A program made the position numbers and the translations under genes. The notes under the pieces are model-generated. The model did no database searches, was not told the DNA's origin, and saw only the letters and a program-made list of their open reading frames with translations. Shown here in pieces: positions 18,434 to 26,195 of a DNA stretch of 64,000 bases; position 1 is the first letter of the stretch, and every line of letters starts with the position of its first letter. This DNA comes from Sinorhizobium glycinis (lineage in GTDB: Bacteria > Pseudomonadota > Alphaproteobacteria > Rhizobiales > Rhizobiaceae). The stretch is taken from positions 620,001-684,000 of the forward strand of contig NZ_LPUX01000053.1 of the NCBI RefSeq assembly GCF_001651865.1. The letters run 5' to 3'.

Positions 18434-19585
18434 TTATTCGAAGACGATGTTCGGCATTGTGCGGCTCTTGTTCCCTTGCCCCGCCGAGAGTTGCTCCCAG
18501 ACCCGCTCGGCGATGCCGCGATAAATGCGCGCCACGTCACCTTCGGGTTCGGAAACCACCAAGGGCGTCCCGGCATCCGAGGTTTCGCGGATAGCCATGG
18601 TGAGCGGGACTTCCCCGAGGAAGGGCACGCCAATTCGATCGGCCTCCTTGCGGGCGCCGCCATGACCGAAGATATCGTAGCGCTTGCCCGTGTCGGGGGC
18701 GACGAAATAGCTCATGTTCTCAACGATCCCGAGCACCGGAACCTCGACCTTGCGAAACATCGTGATGCCTTTGCGAGCGTCGGCAAGAGCCAGATCCTGC
18801 GGCGTCGAGACGATAACGGCGCCGGCGAGCGGCACCTGCTGGGCCATCGTCAACTGCGCATCGCCGGTGCCCGGCGGCATGTCGACGACGAGCACGTCGA
18901 GATCGCCCCAGGCCACTTCGCGCAGCATCTGCAGGAGAGCGGACTGGATCATCGGCCCGCGCCAGATCATCGCGACCTCCTCGTCGACGAGGAAGCCCAT
19001 CGACATCACCCTCAGCCCGTAATTTTCCATCGGCCGAATGAGCCGTCCCTCGATCTGCTGCGGCCGGCCGGAAATCTTCAGGAGGCGCGGCATCGAGGGG
19101 CCATAGATATCGGCGTCGAGCAGCCCGACCTTGAGACCGTTCGCCTGAAGCGCCAAGGCCAGGTTTACCGAAGTCGTCGACTTGCCGACGCCGCCCTTGC
19201 CGGAGGCAACCGCAATGATGGCGCCAACGCCCGGAATGCCCGCTTTTGCCGCGGCGCCGCCGGCCGGTCTCTGAGCGTGCGCGTGCCCGGACGGCGGCGC
19301 CGGCCGCTGCACGGGGGCGGCCTGAGGCGCCGCCTTGCGGTCGGCGGTCAGCGCGACCATTGCGGCCTTCACACCCGGTATTTCGCGCACGACCCGTTCG
19401 GCAGCAGCGCGCATTGGTTCGAGCTCCTTCGCCCGGTCCGCCGGCACCGTGATCGAGAAATAGGCCTTGCCGTCGGAGATGAACACATCGGAGACAAGGC
19501 CCAGATCGACGATGTTGCCTTCCATGTCCGGGCCGCGCACGCTCCGCAGCCTTTCAAGAACCATTTCCCTGGTCACATCCGGCAT
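18434..19585 (-). CDS. mrp: Mrp/ApbC-type iron-sulfur carrier P-loop ATPase
   Basis: Cytoplasmic ATPase of 383 residues implicated in delivering Fe-S clusters. The N-terminal DUF59/MIP18 domain (about 1-85) is followed by an Ala/Pro-rich linker and an NBP35/Mrp ATPase with the deviant Walker A SGKGGVGKSTT and the Mrp signature MPPGTGDAQLT. The CxxC that binds the bridging cluster in Salmonella ApbC is absent: after ENMSYFV the protein reads APDTG (Ala296 to Gly300). The ATG at 19585 starts MPDVTREMV. It is monocistronic as far as visible. Confidence 0.93.
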   Translation of the reverse strand: MPDVTREMVLERLRSVRGPDMEGNIVDLGLVSDVFISDGKAYFSITVPADRAKELEPMRAAAERVVREIPGVKAAMVALTADRKAAPQAAPVQRPAPPSGHAHAQRPAGGAAAKAGIPGVGAIIAVASGKGGVGKSTTSVNLALALQANGLKVGLLDADIYGPSMPRLLKISGRPQQIEGRLIRPMENYGLRVMSMGFLVDEEVAMIWRGPMIQSALLQMLREVAWGDLDVLVVDMPPGTGDAQLTMAQQVPLAGAVIVSTPQDLALADARKGITMFRKVEVPVLGIVENMSYFVAPDTGKRYDIFGHGGARKEADRIGVPFLGEVPLTMAIRETSDAGTPLVVSEPEGDVARIYRGIAERVWEQLSAGQGNKSRTMPNIVFE

Positions 19586-20057
19586 CTCGTCCTCTTGTCC
19601 ATTTGCAGCGTCGGCAAGGCCCTGCCGTTTAGGCGAGGCGCTGCGGCACGCCTTGAATGCCTGCATAAGTCATCCTCAAATCGAATCCGATCCAAGGAAA
19701 CATATGCAGTAGATAATCGAGGCGGGGCACTTCGCCAATGTTGGAGATGAGAAAATGAAGGGCCGCCAGCCAACCGTCGTGTCCGTACATCCGGGATCAC
19801 GGGCGGTTGGCGGCAGCCCTTTGCTTCGCGACCTTCTTGGGCGCTGTCTTATTTTTAGTCCCCTCTGTGGACCGGCAATGAACATGCAGAAAGCGTGCCA
19901 GTTGCAAAACAGCGGGAAACGCGGGTGTTTTCAAGGAAAAGCGGGTAGGTCGGCCGAGACGCTGGAGGCCTTCCGCCTAATTCCTGAGCATGGGTGCTTT
20001 TTAGGCAAAACGGAAGGGCCGAACACGAGCAATCTCGTATGGCGGGCCGGCAGAAGG
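19586..20057. other. 472-bp gene-free region with two large inverted repeats
   Basis: Between mrp and the first luxR-type gene, both on the minus strand. Hairpin A has GCCAACCG (19769-19776) and its complement (19804-19811), extendable outward. Hairpin B is longer: GGCCTTCCG plus CCTAA (19967-19980) pair with TTAGG (20001-20005) and CGGAAGGGCC (20011-20020), separated by a CAAAA bulge. A small ACGAG/CTCGT hairpin (20025-20038) sits next to the luxR stop. No convincing open frame. Confidence 0.55.
19967..20020 (-). ncRNA. Candidate structured RNA or terminator after the luxR-type gene
   Basis: A long interrupted stem (about 9 + 5 base pairs with a 5-base bulge and a 20-base apical loop) lies 38 bp past the LuxR-type stop codon when read on the minus strand. 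The run of As inside gives CCTAAAAAGC in the loop rather than a terminal T-run, so it is not a textbook terminator. It could be a processed 3' UTR structure or a small RNA. Tentative. Confidence 0.3.
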
Positions 20058-20813
20058 CTAGCTGATATAGCCCTTCTTCATCGCCTTCACGACCGCCTGA
20101 GTGCGGTTGACGGCGTCGAGCTTCTTGGTGACATGGTTGAGGTAGTGATTGACGGTGTGCTCGGAGAGGCCGAGGATCCCCGCGATTTCAGCGCTGGTCT
20201 TGCCGGCTGCCGTCCAGCTCAGGCACTGGATTTCCCGCTCCGAGAGGGTTGTGCTGCTGTTCTTCCAGACGGAACCGATCTCGGCAAGGCGGTTGTAGAC
20301 ATGGATCGCGATCATCTGCAATTCCATCGCCGCGGTCATCGGCAAATCGGCCTGCGGGCCCATGAGAATGACGGCACCGCGGCCGCCCTCTGCATCATGG
20401 ACCGGGAAGTAGTTTGCCTGGAAGATGCCGTTCTCGCGCAGCATCGCGATGTAATCCGCGGCGGAGACCGGTTTGCCGCCCTCCTTCTCCCAGTCCGCAA
20501 GCGCGATCTGAAAGGGCGTGGTGGTCTCCCGCAAGCGACGAACGCCCGTGCTGAAGCGCAGCATCGACAGGCTGTCGTATTTGTTGAGAAGCTCCGCAGG
20601 CATATTGGAGATAACGGTGGCGGCGGAGAGCCGCTCCATGTCGACAGGCGGGATCGAGCAGATGAGGAACGTCTTGAAGCCGAAGATATGCGTGACGCGC
20701 CGCATATAGCGGATGATGTCGAACTGCGTCTCCAGCCTTGCGATTTCAGACGCGAAATCACCGCCCCGGGGTAGATCGACGTCAGTCATCCCGGTCGTCA
20801 TCGTATCTGGCAT
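20058..20813 (-). CDS. LuxR-family regulator (solo), first of a tandem pair
   Basis: Transcription factor of about 251 residues with an N-terminal autoinducer-binding-like domain and a C-terminal LuxR helix-turn-helix (LSEREIQCLSWTAAGKTSAE, then EHTVNHYLNHVTKKL). No luxI-type synthase is nearby. In the sensor domain the segment MPAELLNKY has Leu where the AHL-contacting Trp of TraR/LuxR lies, the DP pair is replaced (RFSTGV), and the later Trp is missing (PFQIA). The start is uncertain: in-frame ATGs stand at 20813, 20801 and 20789. Paralogous to the next gene. Confidence 0.88.
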   Translation of the reverse strand: MPDTMTTGMTDVDLPRGGDFASEIARLETQFDIIRYMRRVTHIFGFKTFLICSIPPVDMERLSAATVISNMPAELLNKYDSLSMLRFSTGVRRLRETTTPFQIALADWEKEGGKPVSAADYIAMLRENGIFQANYFPVHDAEGGRGAVILMGPQADLPMTAAMELQMIAIHVYNRLAEIGSVWKNSSTTLSEREIQCLSWTAAGKTSAEIAGILGLSEHTVNHYLNHVTKKLDAVNRTQAVVKAMKKGYIS

Positions 20814-20968
20814 TCGCGCGTTCCATGACAATCATCGTTTATCAAATAGCCTGAGCCGCGCGTCATTGCCAACAGATGATCGGCAATGTTCTCCCGTCGG
20901 AGGCAAAAGGCTGTGTATTTCGAATGCATGCGGCCGAACGAGCAACGGGCCGGGCGAGGCGTGTCAGA

Positions 20969-21709
20969 CTAATTGATGAGACCGGCCCGCATCGCCTTGG
21001 CGACGGTCTGAACGCGGTTGACCGAGTCGAGCTTGCGGGTCGCGCGGTTCAGATAGTGGTTCACCGTGTATTCGGAAAGCGCCATGATTCGCGCCATCTC
21101 CACGGTGGTCTTCCCGGCCGCGGCCCAGCGCAGACATTCGATCTCGCGCCGGGAAAGGCTGCCCGGCCGGCGCCTGTCGCGCGCCCTGACTTCGGAAAGC
21201 CGGCTGTAGAGAAGCCCTGCCCAGAGGTTGAGCGCCTGCATTTCGTCGCTCGAGACCACCTCCCTGTCACCGCCGAAGGCAATGGCCGCGCGCCCCCCCT
21301 TCACGTCGTGAACCGGCAGGTAGACACCGCGCGGCATGCCGGCCTCTTCGAAGACGCCGATGGCGGCCTCGCCCTTGCCGTCCATGCGCCTGCGCGCCAG
21401 CAAATGCGCATCATAGGTGAAGGGAATGGTGCTCCGGCGCAACCGGTGGATGACGGGACTTCCCTCGATCAGACCGGCGCTGTCGTAACGCCGCAGGAAC
21501 TCCGCTGGCCACGACGTGAGCAGCGCCTGCGCAGCCAGGCTGTGGCAACCGGAATCCGGAATGGCCAATACCATGAAGCCACGGAAGCCGTAAGCGTCCG
21601 AGACCTGGTCGAGAACGCGCTTGACATCGTCCTCATTGCCGATCGCGCCGTCGATGAAGCGGCCATTGGGAAGAGCCAGTGAGGTAATGTCCGCGCTGAA
21701 ATCTATCAT
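20969..21709 (-). CDS. LuxR-family regulator (solo), second of a tandem pair
   Basis: A 246-residue LuxR-type regulator, clearly related to its downstream neighbour: a shared sensor layout (PVHDxxGGR), the same HTH (LSRREIECLRWAAAGKTTVE, EYTVNHYLNRATRKL) and the same ending pattern (KAMRAGLIN vs KAMKKGYIS). Its sensor also departs from the AHL consensus: Phe replaces Trp in WPAEFLRRY, SPV replaces DPV, and PFTYD lacks the second Trp. The ATG at 21709 has GGGAGG upstream. The 155 bp between the two genes may carry a separate promoter. Confidence 0.88.
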   Translation of the reverse strand: MIDFSADITSLALPNGRFIDGAIGNEDDVKRVLDQVSDAYGFRGFMVLAIPDSGCHSLAAQALLTSWPAEFLRRYDSAGLIEGSPVIHRLRRSTIPFTYDAHLLARRRMDGKGEAAIGVFEEAGMPRGVYLPVHDVKGGRAAIAFGGDREVVSSDEMQALNLWAGLLYSRLSEVRARDRRRPGSLSRREIECLRWAAAGKTTVEMARIMALSEYTVNHYLNRATRKLDSVNRVQTVAKAMRAGLIN

Positions 21710-21908
21710 AGTTCCGCTCGCCTCCCGCAGCCTGCCCGCTACATCGCGAGCCCCGGCTGGTTCACCGTCATAAACCGCTCCCGGCAATTCCGCCAAGAAC
21801 CGGATCCCGCGAATCTACAACCAATCGTGGAGGCGGGCCCAGTCGGTTGAAGCTAGCGATCTATAGCCGCCTCGTCCAGTCGAAACTTCTAATTTACCGT
21901 AAGCGATG

Positions 21909-22721
21909 CTAGCCCCCGCCTCGTCCGGGACCCAGGCGGATACGGACCTCCTCTTCGATCTGCCTCGCCGAATTGCGCACATCCGCTGCCCAGATTGCCA
22001 ATTGGGTCATGGTTACGCGATAGGACGGCCCGGTCACCGAAATGCCTGCAACCAGTTCGTGCTCCGGAACAACGATCGGCGCAGCCACGCAACAGATTTC
22101 GGCTTCATGCTCCTCGCGGTCGAAAGCATGCCCTTCGCGGCGAATTTCTTCAATTTCGGCAAGCAACGAAGTGGCCGAGCGATGCGTCCGATCGGTGAAT
22201 GGAATGAAGTGCATCTTTGCCGCGATTCGCTGCAGCTCGCTCTGAGCAAGCGATGACAGGGCCGCCTTGCCGATCCCTGTGCAATAGGCCGGCGAGGCTT
22301 TGCCAATCTGCGAGCTCATGCGCACAGTCTGGCGACTTTCGACCTTGTCCACATAGATGATCTCGGTTTCGCGCAATATGCCGAGATGAACGGTCTCGCC
22401 GGTCAGTTCATGCAGATTAAGGAGGTGCGGTTCGGCGACGTCGCGAAACTGATTGCCGGACCAGGAGCTATAGGCAAGCTTCAGCAGCCGTAGCCCCGGC
22501 TCGTAGGAAAGATCGCCTCGCTGCACCAGCAGGCCTTCATCGACCAGATGGCCGAGCAGACGATGCAGCGTGCCGCGCGGCTGGCGGACGGTCTGAAGGA
22601 TGTCGGTAAAGCGCTGGGGCCGGTCGGCCGTCGCGACGGCCTCGAGCACGGACATCGCCTTCCCCAGCGTTCCAGTCCCCGGCCCTTCGTTTTCCAGATC
22701 GGCTACATTCTTCCGGTCCAT
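21909..22721 (-). CDS. IclR-family regulator divergent from the galactose block
   Basis: A 270-residue IclR regulator. The N-terminal winged HTH is visible in GTLGKAMSVLEAVATADRPQ and PRGTLHRLLGHLVDEGLL, and the C-terminal effector domain in ETVHLGILRETEIIYVDKVE and CVAAPIVVPEHELVAGISV. It faces away from the SDR-dgoK-dgoA-SMP30-ilvD unit, and the 128-bp gap holds a perfect 19-bp palindrome, so it very probably controls that block, with a sugar acid or its derivative as effector. The ATG at 22721 follows GGATGA. Confidence 0.92.
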   Translation of the reverse strand: MDRKNVADLENEGPGTGTLGKAMSVLEAVATADRPQRFTDILQTVRQPRGTLHRLLGHLVDEGLLVQRGDLSYEPGLRLLKLAYSSWSGNQFRDVAEPHLLNLHELTGETVHLGILRETEIIYVDKVESRQTVRMSSQIGKASPAYCTGIGKAALSSLAQSELQRIAAKMHFIPFTDRTHRSATSLLAEIEEIRREGHAFDREEHEAEICCVAAPIVVPEHELVAGISVTGPSYRVTMTQLAIWAADVRNSARQIEEEVRIRLGPGRGGG

Positions 22722-22795
22722 TTCATCCGCTTTCGTTCGCTTGCTGCCTTGACAGGATAAAAGCTCTGGCGCGATAATTCCAGAAAATAACACGG

Positions 22796-22814
22796 TGTTC
22801 CACATATTGGAACA
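22796..22814. promoter_or_regulatory. Perfect palindrome, probable IclR operator
   Basis: TGTTCCA-CATAT-TGGAACA lies 36 bp before the SDR start codon and 75 bp before the iclR start, where it could block or direct both promoters. Inverted GTTCC/GGAAC-type half-sites are common for IclR-family regulators. A partial half-site (ATTCCAG, 22778-22784) lies upstream. Confidence 0.7.
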
Positions 22815-22849
22815 ACTGCACGCGACGCGATTTAGGAGGGGCCCGAACC

Positions 22850-23620
22850 ATGACACTGCCGAGCGGCCAGTTTCCCGACTTGCGCAATCGCGGCGTGTTG
22901 GTGACCGGCGGCGGCTCCGGCATAGGAGCCGCTCTGGTGGAGGGCTTTCTGCGGCAGGGGGCGCGCGTCGCCTTCATTGATATTGCCGAGGACGCGAGCC
23001 GGGCGCTCGCAGACAAGCTTGCCGCCGAGACTGGGCAGCGGCCCGAATTCATTGCCGCCGATCTCAGGGACGTCGGAGCCGCAAAGGAGGCGGCTGCAGC
23101 TGCCATCGCGGCGCTCGGGTCCATTGGCGTGCTCGTCAACAATGCCGCACGGGACGACCGGCAGCCGCTCGAGGCGGTGACGGAGGATAGCTGGGACGAA
23201 AGCCTGGCGGTCAATCTCAGCCATTTCTTCTTCCTCTCCCAGGCGATCGCGCCGCAGATGCGTCAAACCGGCGGCGGATCGATCATCAATTTCTCGTCCA
23301 TCGCCTTCATGCTGAACATGCCCGAAATGCCGGCCTACTCGACGGCGAAGGCAGGCATCATCGGGCTCACCAAATCGCTTGCCGGAAAGCTCGGGCCGGA
23401 CAATATCCGCGTCAACGCCATCCTGCCCGGCATGATCGTCACCGAACGGCAGAGACGGCTCTGGCTCACGGAGGACTCGATCGCCCAGATGCAGGAGAAG
23501 CAGTGCCTGAAACGCATTCTGGTCGCCGAAGATCTCGTCGGCCCTTGCCTCTTTCTGGCGTCCGATTGCTCCGCTGCAATGACGGCGCAGACAATGATCA
23601 TCGACGGAGGCGTGTTTTGA
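22850..23620 (+). CDS. SDR oxidoreductase, probable sugar (galactose) 1-dehydrogenase
   Basis: NAD(P)-dependent short-chain dehydrogenase of 256 residues. The cofactor motif TGGGSGIG lies near residue 23, NNAA after the fourth strand, the catalytic Ser in NFSSIAF, and the YxxxK pair in YSTAKAGI. A strong AGGAGG precedes the ATG. First gene of a block with dgoK, dgoA, a lactonase-like gene and an IlvD-type dehydratase, so oxidation of D-galactose (or a similar aldose) to its lactone is the natural assignment; SDR sequence alone does not prove the substrate. Confidence 0.88.
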   Translation: MTLPSGQFPDLRNRGVLVTGGGSGIGAALVEGFLRQGARVAFIDIAEDASRALADKLAAETGQRPEFIAADLRDVGAAKEAAAAAIAALGSIGVLVNNAARDDRQPLEAVTEDSWDESLAVNLSHFFFLSQAIAPQMRQTGGGSIINFSSIAFMLNMPEMPAYSTAKAGIIGLTKSLAGKLGPDNIRVNAILPGMIVTERQRRLWLTEDSIAQMQEKQCLKRILVAEDLVGPCLFLASDCSAAMTAQTMIIDGGVF

Positions 23621-24537
23621 TGACGGCGGGCTACTATGCCGCGGTGGACTGGGGGACCTCGAGCTTCCGCTTGTGGCTCATCGGAGAGGACGGGGCGGTG
23701 CTCGCCGAACGCCGCAGCGCGGAAGGCATGACGACCGCGGCAAGGACCGGCTTCCACGCCGTCCTCGACGGCCATCTTGCCGCCGTCTCGGCGCCTGCCC
23801 ATCTGCCGATCATCATCTGCGGGATGGCGGGCGCGCGCCAGGGCTGGAGAGAAGCGGGCTACCTCGAAACACCGGCAACGCTTGGCGCCATCGCAGGAAA
23901 CGCAATCGCCGTCCCGGATGTGGATCGCGACATCCGCATCCTGCCGGGCCTGGCGCAGCGCGACGACCGGCACCCGGATGTCATGCGCGGAGAAGAGACG
24001 CAGCTGCTCGGGGCCGCCGGCATGCTAGACGACGGCCGCCACCTCGTCTGCATGCCTGGAACCCACAGCAAATGGGTCCGGCTTTCGGGCCAGACGGTCG
24101 ACGGTTTTTCGACGTTCATGACCGGCGAATTGTTCGAAGTCATCTCGAAGCACACGATCTTGAGCCATGCCGTGGCCGAGGCGGATGCCATCGCCGCCGA
24201 CAGTGCTGCCTTTGCCGAAGCCGTCACGCGGGCGCGGGAAAGGCCGGCGCTGACGACGAATCTCCTCTTTTCCGTCCGGGCGGGACAGTTGCTCCATGGG
24301 TTGAGCGCCGCCGACGCCAAGGCTCGCCTGTCCGGCACGCTGATTGGTCTTGAGATCGCCGGAGCGCTCGCCTCTGCGGGCTCGGTGGACGGCATTTGCC
24401 TGGTCGGCTCGGGAAGGCTTGGCGCGCTCTACCGTTCGGCGCTCGAAAGCCAGGGGCTCACAGTCCGGGTTGTCGACGCCGATGAGGCGGTGCGGGCCGG
24501 CCTTTCGGCCGCTGCCCAAGCCATCTGGCCCCTTTGA
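23620..24537 (+). CDS. dgoK: 2-dehydro-3-deoxygalactonokinase
   Basis: Phosphorylates 2-keto-3-deoxygalactonate with ATP. The 305-residue protein matches the DgoK family: VDWGTSSFRLWLI at the N-terminus (phosphate 1-like motif of the sugar kinase/actin fold), CGMAGARQGWREAGY, and LVCMPGTHSKWV, a family hallmark. The ATG at 23620 overlaps the SDR stop codon by one base (TGATG), indicating translational coupling; a longer in-frame reading from 23503 lies inside the SDR gene and is rejected. Confidence 0.94.
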   Translation: MTAGYYAAVDWGTSSFRLWLIGEDGAVLAERRSAEGMTTAARTGFHAVLDGHLAAVSAPAHLPIIICGMAGARQGWREAGYLETPATLGAIAGNAIAVPDVDRDIRILPGLAQRDDRHPDVMRGEETQLLGAAGMLDDGRHLVCMPGTHSKWVRLSGQTVDGFSTFMTGELFEVISKHTILSHAVAEADAIAADSAAFAEAVTRARERPALTTNLLFSVRAGQLLHGLSAADAKARLSGTLIGLEIAGALASAGSVDGICLVGSGRLGALYRSALESQGLTVRVVDADEAVRAGLSAAAQAIWPL

Positions 24538-24549
24538 CGGAAGAAGAAG

Positions 24550-25188
24550 ATGAACCGCATTGCCCTGCCACCAATGAAATATCCGCTGATTGCGATCCTG
24601 CGCGGGTTGAAGCCGGAAGAGACCGAAAGCGTCGTCGGCGCGTTGATCGAAACGGGCTTTACAGCGATCGAGATCCCGCTGAACTCACCCGACCCGTTCC
24701 GCTCCATCGAAACTGCGGTAAAAATGGCGCCGGCCCACTGCCTCATCGGCGCCGGCACGGTGTTGACGACGGCCGAGGTCGAACGACTTGGCGACGTCGG
24801 CGGGCGCCTCATGGTCAGCCCCCATGTCGAGCCCTCGGTCATTCGGCTTGCCGCGGCGAAAGGCATGGTGACGATGCCAGGCGTCTTCACCCCGACGGAA
24901 GCACTCGCGGCAGCCGCAGCCGGCGCAAGCGGGCTGAAATTCTTCCCCGCCAGCGTCCTTGGGCCTTCCGGCATTGCGGCTATCCGCGCGGTGCTTCCGG
25001 GCGATCTCGAGATCGCCGCGGTCGGCGGCGTCTCGGAGGCCAATTTCGGCGATTACGCCAAGATCGGCGTGCGCAGCTTCGGCCTCGGCTCGAGCCTCTA
25101 CAAGCCGGGCATGAGCGCCGCGGATGTCAGGCAGCGGGCGGTGGCGACGCTTGCGGCCTATGACACCGTCTATGGAGGCCAGCGATGA
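24550..25188 (+). CDS. dgoA: 2-dehydro-3-deoxy-6-phosphogalactonate aldolase
   Basis: Class I aldolase splitting KDPGal to pyruvate and glyceraldehyde 3-phosphate. The 212-residue TIM-barrel protein has ILRGL near residue 16, Glu41 in AIEIPLNSP, and the Schiff-base Lys130 in SGLKFFPAS, as expected for the KDPG/KDPGal aldolase family; the LNSP variant after the glutamate favours KDPGal over KDPG. It starts 12 bp after dgoK and overlaps the next gene by four bases. Confidence 0.93.
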   Translation: MNRIALPPMKYPLIAILRGLKPEETESVVGALIETGFTAIEIPLNSPDPFRSIETAVKMAPAHCLIGAGTVLTTAEVERLGDVGGRLMVSPHVEPSVIRLAAAKGMVTMPGVFTPTEALAAAAAGASGLKFFPASVLGPSGIAAIRAVLPGDLEIAAVGGVSEANFGDYAKIGVRSFGLGSSLYKPGMSAADVRQRAVATLAAYDTVYGGQR

Positions 25189-26069
25189 CCGACCTCGTTC
25201 CCTTTTCCGGTCGCATCGTCTGCGACTTCGCGTCCGAACTCGGCGAAGGCCCGACCTATGACCCCGCTACCGACACCGCCTGGTGGTTCAACATCAAAGG
25301 GCAGGAACTGCACGAGCTCCATCTCGAAAGCGGACACAAGACCATTCACCCGCTGCCCTTTCTCGGCAGCGTGCTCGCCACCATCGATCCCGGCCGGCAA
25401 TTGCTCGCGTCGGACCAGGGGCTCTTCATCCGCGATACGGCAAGCTTCAGGCTCAGCCCCTTCGCAAGGATCGAGGAGAAGCCTGGCAACCGCTCCAATG
25501 ACGGCCGCGTCCATCCCTCAGGCGCTCTCTGGATCGGCACGATGGGGCGAAGCGCGGAAAAGCATGCGGGCGCCATCTATCACGTCGCCGGCAACCGGAT
25601 AACGAAGCTCTACGGCAATATCACCATCCCGAACGGCATCTGCTTTTCGCCGGATGGCGCCACCGCCTATTTCACCGACACGGACGTCAACCACCTGATG
25701 CGCGTCGCCATAGACCCGGCAACGGCGCTGCCGACGGGCGACGCGGTCATTCTTTCCGACGAGAGCGCGGCGCCGGGCGGGATCGACGGCTCGGTCTGCG
25801 ATGCCGATGGCTTGATCTGGAATGCCCGCTGGGGTGCCGGCGCCGTCGAGGTATACCAGCCCGACGGCCGGAAGATTGCACGCTACGCCGTGCCGGCGAC
25901 GCAGCCGAGTTGCCCCGCTTTCATCGGCGCGAAAGCGGACAGGCTGCTGGTCACCTCGGCCTGGCAGGATCTCGACGACGCGGCACGCTCTGCCGATGCC
26001 AACGCCGGCAAGACCTTCGAACTCGGCATTGAAGTAAAGGGCCGCTTCGAGCCGGCGTTCCGGCTCTAG
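25185..26069 (+). CDS. SMP-30/gluconolactonase-family lactonase
   Basis: A 294-residue six-bladed beta-propeller enzyme of the SMP-30/gluconolaconase/LRE family. ELGEGPTYD carries the first metal-ligand glutamate; NRSNDGRVHPSGALWIGTMG and PNGICFSPDG hold the Asn ligands; GSVCDADGLIWNARWG carries the Asp base. It probably opens a sugar-acid lactone (galactonolactone in this context). The start overlaps the dgoA stop (ATGA). Substrate is inferred from neighbours. Confidence 0.9.
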   Translation: MTDLVPFSGRIVCDFASELGEGPTYDPATDTAWWFNIKGQELHELHLESGHKTIHPLPFLGSVLATIDPGRQLLASDQGLFIRDTASFRLSPFARIEEKPGNRSNDGRVHPSGALWIGTMGRSAEKHAGAIYHVAGNRITKLYGNITIPNGICFSPDGATAYFTDTDVNHLMRVAIDPATALPTGDAVILSDESAAPGGIDGSVCDADGLIWNARWGAGAVEVYQPDGRKIARYAVPATQPSCPAFIGAKADRLLVTSAWQDLDDAARSADANAGKTFELGIEVKGRFEPAFRL

Positions 26070-26195
26070 TGCAGGGCCGCTGGCGGAAATCGGCCTCTCA
26101 TACGGCGCCCAGATCAGAACAAATGCTGGCGGCGCCGAGAAAAAGTCATACAATTAATCCATGCGGTGAATCGCGCATGGAAAGGGAGTGCTCGG

